Positions 58,037 to 64,000 of a stretch of 64,000 nt of DNA are shown here, in pieces (the first letter of the stretch is position 1; each line of letters begins with the position of its first letter). This DNA comes from Endothia cerciana (lineage: Eukaryota; Ascomycota; Sordariomycetes; Diaporthales; Cryphonectriaceae), in contig JALRMH010000018.1 of the NCBI GenBank assembly GCA_026119935.1, positions 248,001 through 312,000 on the forward strand, in the 5' to 3' direction. The position numbers and the translations under genes are program-made. The notes below the pieces were generated by a model. That model was not told the DNA's origin and searched no databases. It saw only the letters and a list, made by a program, of their open reading frames with translations.

Positions 58037-59107
58037 AAACGATGAAGAATGTCACAACTACCTTTCTTCATGTCGTGAATCTCATAGAAACAGAAGCTGC
58101 ATGGTCTGGAAAGCTATGCATATCTTTCAGACAGCTCGCAACACCGACTCCCAATGTATAAGTCCATAGCTTCGCTAATGTCCTGTGGGCCAAGGGGTAG
58201 TATATATGTTATGATTTAAATACATGAGGCTCCGGGTTCATCACTCCTGTCAACTCACCAAGGCTATAGTGTAGGCCTCCAATGAAGCCTCCCAAGCTAC
58301 ATCAAAAGGGGGGCGGGGGGGATTAGAAAGCCAACGGACAGCAGGCAGTTGTCTGGTACCCAGATGTCGTATGCCCATGCGGTACATGATCAGTCATTAC
58401 GATCTAAGCCACGCATATCCGAAGACAAGAAGCCTATCTAGGTACCTGAGTAGGTAGACAGGAGGGGGACCAAGACTGGAAGAGAGAGAGAAGGAAAAAT
58501 AAGGGGGAAAAGGCTGAGATGAGGAGGGCAAGTGGTTAATTTCGCAGATGATTTCTTACACACGAGCACTATCAACCATATTCCTACTAAAAGTTAAAAA
58601 CTCCTCAACAATAATGTCAAGCTAAGTCCAGCTTCGAGACCAATGTTGTGGAACTTACGCTGCACGATGCTCGGGACCCATGAACCGAGACATACCGTAC
58701 TAATGTACAACTTAGTGTGTGATGTGCACAAGTGCGGGGTGCAGTGACGTGCTGTGTGCCTTGCATTGCCCCGCCACAGCTCCAGGATCAGATCCGCTCC
58801 GGCTGGGTGGTCCCTGGGGATTTGTCATGTCGATCTGAAAGAGGCAAATCGGATTACGGGAAACGTCACGACTTCATGACCTCTCAAACTTGCCTTGTAT
58901 TCATAAATGCCCTCTCTTCCTATCTGTCCTCTAGCAAGGAACACAATTAATCAATCGCCTTCCTCTTATATCCCCTTCCAGGGAGATTCCCGAGACCAGA
59001 CCAGAACGTCCAAGTTGCCTCCCAAACCCGACGCTGTCGTCCCCGCCTCATACCTGCCGCCACCCTCACGTCCCACAGTCGTCCTCCTAGCGGTGCTGCT
59101 CTCGACC
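58037..59107. other. Intergenic, upstream of the methionine sulfoxide reductase
   Basis: No gene seen. It contains TAGGTACCTG at 58439, purine-rich GAGA sequence at 58475-58500, and the probable leader of the reductase gene. A longer in-frame ATG at 58907 exists but precedes poorly constrained sequence. Confidence 0.5.
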
Positions 59108-59866
59108 ATGACCTCCACCATGCCCGGCTTCATATCCCGCCTCACACGCCCGTTCAAAACCTCCTCCCTGCTAGGCATCGCCTCCGACAGCGGCGTCGGC
59201 GCCGCGAACCCCGCAGCCATCCCCGAGGGCGCGCAGAAGGCGACCATCGCTGCCGGCTGCTTCTGGGGCGTCGAGCACATCTACCGGAAGCACTTTGCGG
59301 ACAAGGGTCTGTATGACGCGCGTGTGGGCTATATCGGTGGGGACACCAAGAGCCCGAGCTATCGGGCAGTCTGCACGGGCGAGACGGGGCGTACGTGTAT
59401 ATCCCCTCCCCCCCCCCCTCCACCAAAGATTGACTGCATACAATTTTTTTATTTTTATTTTATGATGTTTCCCCGATGGTCGCTGACGGAAGTATCTCGA
59501 TTTTGTCTGTCTGTAGATGCCGAGGCGACCCAGCTGATCTACGACCCCACCAGGATCACTTACGCCCAGCTCCTCGAGTTCTTCTACCGCATGCACGACC
59601 CGACCACCAAGAACAGGCAGGGCAACGACCGCGGGACGCAATACCGCTCTGGCATCTTCTACCACGACGCGGAGCAGAAGAAGACCGCTGAGGAGATCAC
59701 AGCCAAGGTCAATGAGCAGTGGTATAGCAACAAGGTGGCGACCGAGATTATCGAGGCAGGCCAGTGGTGGGATGCCGAGGACTACCACCAGCTGTACCTG
59801 GACAAGAATCCCTCTGGGTACCAGTGTGCTAGTCACTACGTCAGGGAATTTTCGTCTTTGAAGTAG
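59108..59866 (+). CDS. mxr1: Peptide methionine-S-sulfoxide reductase (MsrA)
   Basis: Repairs oxidised methionine (S-epimer) in proteins using thioredoxin. Exons are 59108-59390 and 59517-59866, giving 210 residues. The catalytic motif GCFWGVEH has the nucleophile Cys51. GYIGGDTKSPSYRAVCTGET precedes the splice. Across it the frame reads GR/HAEATQLIYDP, the conserved HAEA box. YRMHDPTTKNRQGNDRGTQY is the MsrA signature that follows, and the C-terminal region is WDAEDYHQLYLDKNPSGYQC. The residues before Cys51 look like a short basic leader (RLTRPFKTSSLLG), so mitochondrial delivery is possible. The ATG at 59108 was preferred over an in-frame ATG 67 codons upstream (58907) because homology begins shortly after it. 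A G-run follows the stop. Confidence 0.95.
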   Translation: MTSTMPGFISRLTRPFKTSSLLGIASDSGVGAANPAAIPEGAQKATIAAGCFWGVEHIYRKHFADKGLYDARVGYIGGDTKSPSYRAVCTGETGRTCISPPPPPPPKIDCIQFFYFYFMMFPRWSLTEVSRFCLSVDAEATQLIYDPTRITYAQLLEFFYRMHDPTTKNRQGNDRGTQYRSGIFYHDAEQKKTAEEITAKVNEQWYSNKVATEIIEAGQWWDAEDYHQLYLDKNPSGYQCASHYVREFSSLK

Positions 59867-60206
59867 AAGGGGACCGGGGGGGGGGGGGGCGCCGCCAGCC
59901 CAAGTGGGTAGTAGGAAATTCGATGCCAGGCGCAACTTCTCACGGTGTAATGTATATGGATATGGCGATATGAGGAAGCGTGGACCTTGAAAGCCCCTCT
60001 TTTAATTTGATCTGAGAATCCCGCGTGAGAACGCCATGCCTATTGACAGAACCTTTGCAAACACCACTGTCTGCATCAGCTTTGAAATTCAGAGAGGAGA
60101 GTGTTCAAGAACGATCAGGTCCTAACTCCTCCACTACCAGTCACAGCGCCTCTGCGGCATTGCAGAACCTCGCCCCGACTTCCCTAACCTGTGCCGTTCC
60201 AAACTC
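59867..60206. other. Intergenic between convergent genes
   Basis: Shared 3' region of mxr1 and the minus-strand GHITM-type gene, with a G homopolymer at about 59876-59889. No gene is seen. Confidence 0.5.
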
Positions 60207-61344
60207 TTACTTCTTCCTGTTCTGCTGCATCATCAAAATCTGCACCATCCGGATAAAGATGTTCAAGAAGTCCAACTCGAGCGCAATACTCTCGTTGACT
60301 GGGTCCTTCTTGATCACGCCCCGCTCGGCCAACCTAGCGTGGTGCAGCACCTTCTGCACGTCGTACAGCGTGAAGCCACCAAACAGTGCCAGTCCACCCC
60401 ACAGCCATATGTTCTCGGTGAACGCGAGCGTCCGCACGGCAGTCGCGGGTAGGATCATGGGCGCAAATCCAGAAGCCATGACAATACCAGCGCCGGCCAG
60501 GAGCGGCCCGCCGATGTAGAGGTACTTCTCCTGCTTGGCGGTCGCGCCGACGAAGGAGATGGAGCCCATCATAGCCACAGTGTACAGACCCGCACGCGCG
60601 AGCAGGGCGCCGGGGACAAAGGCGACGAGTGGTGCGATCAGGGCAGCCTGGGTGGCGTTGAAGGCGGTCCAGAGTGCGTATTTGGGAACGTAGCTGTTTT
60701 GGTGTCTCGTCAGCATTACCGTCTGCGCATCACCGGGGCTCCGGGGAGAGGTGAACTTACTTGTCGGGATCCACCATCCTCGTGCCAATCATTGTGCCGA
60801 AGCTCATCGCCAGCCCACCGATCATGACCACCCAGGGGTTTGTGACCATCAGCCTATACACGAACCCGCTCTGCACCATCTGCCTGGCCGTGACGCCGAT
60901 GATGCCGATGCCAAGCCCCGTGTGTAGGAAGGTCTGGTTGAGGTAGCTCCGCTCGAACAGTGGCATGCCGCCATCCTCGCGGGTCTCGCGGTTGAAAACG
61001 GCGTTGATGGCTACCAGAGTGCCGCCGAAGATGGCGCCGCCGGCCGCGAGCTTGCGCAGCACCGAGGTGTTGTCTGCCGCGGTGCCCGCCTGTGACTGGT
61101 ATCCGCGCCTGCTGCCGCCGGCGACGAGACGGTTCACGAGGGACGTCGATCTGCTCGGTGTTGAGCGTGCGAGGGCGAGTGTGGTCTTAGATGTGAAGAA
61201 GGCATTTGAGCGGCGAGCAGATTGGTGGAAGGCGCGCGCGGCGATGGAGGAGGAGAGGGAGGTCTTCGGCACGATTCGGGAGACCTCAGGTAGGCGGGTC
61301 GCCAGGCGGGCCGGGCCCTGGCGAAGGGTTATTGTGAAGGACAT
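60207..61344 (-). CDS. Mitochondrial inner-membrane GHITM/MICS1-type protein (BAX-inhibitor-1 family)
   Basis: Exons are 60761-61344 and 60207-60693, giving 356 residues. The first 80 residues are rich in Arg, Ser and Ala with no acidic residues (MSFTITLRQGPARLATRLPE and AFHQSARRSNAFF), a strong mitochondrial presequence. About seven to eight membrane helices follow: FLHTGLGIGIIGVTARQMVQ, NPWVVMIGGLAMSFGTMIGT, ATQAALIAPLVAFVPGALLA, GLYTVAMMGSISFVGATAKQ, YIGGPLLAGAGIVMASGFAP and ENIWLWGGLALFGGFTLYDV. The last one ends in the family motif FTLYDVQKVLHHAR. The C-terminus, ESIALELDFLNIFIRMVQIL, is the conserved helix with the acidic residues proposed to gate ions in the family. Animal members maintain cristae and calcium/proton exchange; the fungal role is less defined. 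Intact. Confidence 0.93.
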
Positions 61345-61695
61345 TTGTTAAGATACGTGAGTCAATCGTCAGGAATTCTGTCAACGAAGGAAACTGTAGG
61401 AGGACAGTGAGGAAGGACTGAGAAGGAAGCGGTGGGTGGAAGAAGTTGAAAATGGAGTTGGTGAGGTCGAAGTCTGTCAGTGACAAATGACGTTCGCCAT
61501 CCGTCGACCTGGAAGCTTCGAGCCTTCATCGGAGTGCTAATCCTGCTTACCTAAATACTGCACCCAACCCATATTGGGACTAGCTCCCACCACACCCCCC
61601 ACCCCCCTCGGCGGGGGCCTACTGATTCGAGCTTCTTGTCAGAGGTCCCCCTGTGCTGTGACCGTACAGGGTCCCAAACAAAGGCTCAATACCAG
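61345..61695. other. Intergenic, upstream of the GHITM-type gene
   Basis: Promoter and leader region with no gene. It ends in the left TATAA copy that flanks the solo LTR. Confidence 0.5.
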
Positions 61696-62090
61696 TATAA
61701 TGTAATGGGGTTTATGCTAGCAAGAGCGGTGCCAAGATTCAGCCTTGGATAGGAAACACAAGTCTTGAATACTGATGCAGTAGTCACTAGCGGTGAGGCT
61801 TCTGGATACTTAGATTCAGAACTTAGATTGACGGCTGAAGAGCTATAGAGGGAATCTTATCTGACAGTAGGAAATTCCGTCCTTCATATATCCAGCTCTT
61901 CAGACTGGATGGCTTGGATCGATATCGATCCTATCGATACATCCCTGATTGGCTATCCTATGACCCTAACCCTTGGTTATGTAAGTAATGTCCCTGTGCC
62001 GCGGATGTTGGATCCGGGCTAACTTGGTCCTGTCTCCAACTTGAGATGGCCTGTTCGGTGACCTGCTGCCTTCTAGGTCATAACATATAA
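61696..62090 (-). mobile_element. Solo LTR (copy B, 385 bp) with exact 5-bp target-site duplication
   Basis: On the minus strand the element starts TGTTATGACC at 62085 and ends CCCCATTACA at 61701, with TG..CA ends and imperfect terminal inverted repeats (TGTTATG/TGTAATG). TATAA lies immediately outside on both sides (61696-61700 and 62086-62090), as left by retroviral-type integrases. No internal coding region remains, so it arose by LTR-LTR recombination. It is homologous to copy A at 54809-55275. Its first 13 bases contribute the last codons and the stop of the adjacent minus-strand gene. Confidence 0.88.
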
Positions 62091-62770
62091 TCCGATTCTC
62101 AACTTCCTAACTCTACTATAGACAAAAACGTCCACTCTGCCCATTTCCAGCGTCTCTGTATAATACTCCTTGTCCAGCTGTCTAATTAAGGGACGACATT
62201 TCCGAATATATACAGCAAGCATTTCGGCCTCCAAAGAGCATCCAGCAGCCACATATTGCCATAGTACTGCCATATAGCCTCTTGATCTGGCGTAGGGCAA
62301 CCAGAAGTCGTGGTACCAGACCTGACCCACACGCGGACCCAGACAGCAGCGCTGTGCGCGGGCCCACCACGTCTCACAAGCCTCATACACCGCTACCACC
62401 CCCTCGACATATCTCTCACGTATGGGCCGATCCCTCGTCTCCCACTCCTCCCGCCAGTGTTTTCTTATCTCCCCCACAACCTGCTCGCGCTTCAGCATAT
62501 ACTCGAGCATCCGCTGTTTCCTGCATGCTGCCTGGTCGTCGCGCACGGGTGAGGAGGTCTCGGATTTGCACGTCGTCGGCAGTCTCGTGCCTGCTATGAT
62601 CGATTCGTAGGGTGGTGGCGGCGGCAGCGGCAGCCCTTCGATAGAAGGTGCCACGGAGGTGCTGCTGCTTATGGCTGAGTGTGTGTCGGAATTGTCGCTG
62701 GGGTAGTAGGGGCAGACATGATTGTAATTTTGGCACTTGTAATGAGGCTGGCGGTTAGGATAGTAGTATA
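62073..62770 (-). CDS. Fungal protein of unknown function, 3' end altered by LTR insertion, 5' end unresolved
   Basis: The open frame runs from a strong acceptor (pyrimidine tract CTCTTCCTCTCCCTCAG, exon start at 62770) to the TAG at 62073. It begins YYYPNRQPHYKC, CPYYPSDNSDTHSA and a poly-Pro PLPPPPPYES. A charged helical part follows: RMLEYMLKREQVVGEIRKHW and REEWETRDRPIRERYVEGVV. It closes with a Trp/Tyr/Cys-rich part: WYHDFWLPYARSRGYM and EYYTETLEMGRVDVFVYSRV. At least one upstream exon is needed; a candidate ATG frame near 62970 ends near a weak donor and is not secure. The last codons (after RKLRIGL) and the TAG lie in the solo LTR. No domain recognised. Confidence 0.5.
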
Positions 62771-64000
62771 CTGAGGGAGAGGAAGAGGTATGGTGTATTA
62801 TGCTGGGTACTGCGTCTATGCTGTGTTAAATATATGTCTTCAGGTACTGTTGTAAGAGTTTGGAAGTCGAAAATAAAAACAAATGTCTTTTTCAATGGAA
62901 GGAGGCCTGTTGTGATAAGATCTGGGAATTTCGTGATGGTAGGTATGGACGGCAAATAAGAGCCTGTTGAGCATGAAATAAATAGCTGGGTGTGAAATGA
63001 AGTCGGAAGTATGAAAAGAGAAAACAGAGCAGGGCTACCCTTTATAGCTTTATATATACACAGTGCGGAATACATGCCGGTATGAATCCATTTCTAGTAT
63101 AAACCACTTCAATAGAGCTCTCAAGAGAATGACGGTTCTAGCTTTTAGTACACCCTTAGGCCTGTTATTCTTAGTTCTCGGAGTCGCTGGCGTCATATGA
63201 CAGATGTCCTCAGCTAAAAATCCTCGCCACAAGCTTTTTAAAGTAAGTAGCGAGATGCAAAGCTCCTCTGTCAGGAAATTACTCAGGTATAACCGGTCTG
63301 CTTTAGCAGGATATAATGCTCAATACGCTCGCTTCGTATAGCTAGATAGCCCCACTAGAGATCCGAGGTGAAGACTATTATCAATAACTGCTTGCTATCT
63401 TGCTTTAAAGCGTTCCTTTATTTGCTTGTTAAGACTTAAGTCTCGTAGAAGCTGAGCTAGAAAAGTAGTCAATGACTGCAAAGAGCTAATGAGCTGTTCT
63501 GTGTGCCGGGTGAACTCACCAGGGCCAGCACTAGAAGTAAGAAAATTGCGTCACCAAGCCCACGGGGATATAGATCGACGAAGGGAACTTCTGTGGCGAA
63601 GAACTACTAGCTAGTGCATATCTAACACTACCAATACCTACAGTGGTCGAGTCTGGGGCTGGTAACAGGAGTAGAAGACGCCTGACAGGGCTGAAGACGA
63701 CTACAATGGTAGACTTGAGCTACCTAGGTACTAGGGAAACATGACAATGACCAGGAGCGATGCCCAATAGGTGGGCCAGTCAATAAACTCATGCAATGTG
63801 CACGTAGGTACCTAAATGATCATGTTTCCACCAATTCGTGAGGGAATTCTTGAGAAATCTCAGCAGGTCAAGCAAAATTGTCGAAAAAGCCCCGATGAAC
63901 TGGCTCTAGCGGTTATTGGGCTACTGTCAGATGGAGCGGCACCTGAGGCGTGTGGCGCAGTCACACGAATAAAACCGGCCACACCAAAAAAAAAACCTGT
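62771..64000. other. Intergenic, may hold the first exon of the preceding gene
   Basis: No supported gene. The segment 62860-63075 may contain the missing 5' exon of the unknown minus-strand gene. TACCTAGGTA occurs at 63721 and TAGGTACCTA at 63805. The final 15 bases are A-rich. Confidence 0.5.

Noticed and set aside
1..64000. CRISPR arrays, bacterial operons, riboswitches
   Set aside because: Spliced eukaryotic genes throughout, and no regularly spaced direct repeats of the right size were seen.

Overview
The window is nuclear DNA from a filamentous ascomycete, probably a Sordariomycete (inference). Genes are broken by short introns with GT..AG ends and CTAAC/CTGAC-type branch points. Intergenic stretches are long and there are no operons. 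The proteins are typical of such fungi: a Sin3 corepressor, an Osm1-type fumarate reductase fused to cytochrome b5, a Golgi GDP-mannose transporter, fungal transcription-factor domains, secreted aspartic-protease folds and a DUF3435-type recombinase relative. Base quality looks uneven: long G/C homopolymers are common and there is a 10-N gap at 25888-25897.

Layout. 1-6140: no supported gene. 6141-8274 (-): fumarate reductase/cytochrome b5. 10671-11205 (-): hydrolase relic. 11730-12561 (+): secreted fasciclin-domain protein. 14066-18781 (+): Sin3. 19563-21428 (+): 4-coumarate-CoA-ligase-like gene with four frame breaks. 22130-23112 (+): single-pass membrane protein with a Gln-rich repeat. 23722-24986 (-): conserved fungal protein of unknown role. 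26370-28281 (-): decayed Zn2Cys6-type regulator. 30457-32568 (+): membrane-anchored aspartic-protease fold that has lost both catalytic Asp. 34060-34438 (+): dead small secreted protein. 35034-35902 (-): NAD(P)-binding protein. 37240-37565 (+): hydrolase relic. 37949-39287 (+): GDP-mannose transporter. 39590-40800 (-): regulator-like protein with one frame break. 41220-43125 (-): UNC93-type transporter in six exons. 43947-44582 (-): NADPH-dependent FMN reductase. 47051-47487 (+): P450 fragment. 48911-49259 (+): broken CxxCxGxG zinc protein. 49363-50715 (-): secreted aspartic protease with both Asp. 53889-54422 (+): small conserved protein with an acidic repeat insertion. 54809-62090: a repeat-rich segment with two inverted solo LTRs, a DUF3435-like/zinc-finger chimera, an intron-containing tRNA-Ile, MsrA and a mitochondrial GHITM-type protein. 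61701-62085 is a solo LTR with an exact TATAA target duplication that supplies the stop codon of the neighbouring gene.

Housekeeping genes (fumarate reductase, Sin3, GDP-mannose transporter, MsrA, GHITM) are intact over long spans. Accessory genes (CoA ligase, two regulators, P450, hydrolases, small secreted protein, zinc protein) carry frameshifts or stops. The region therefore reads as a conserved backbone with decaying accessory genes and old retroelement debris. I see no biosynthetic cluster. The most unusual items are the catalytically dead protease, the recombinase/zinc-finger chimera, the stop-donating solo LTR and a recurrent intergenic 10-bp palindrome.
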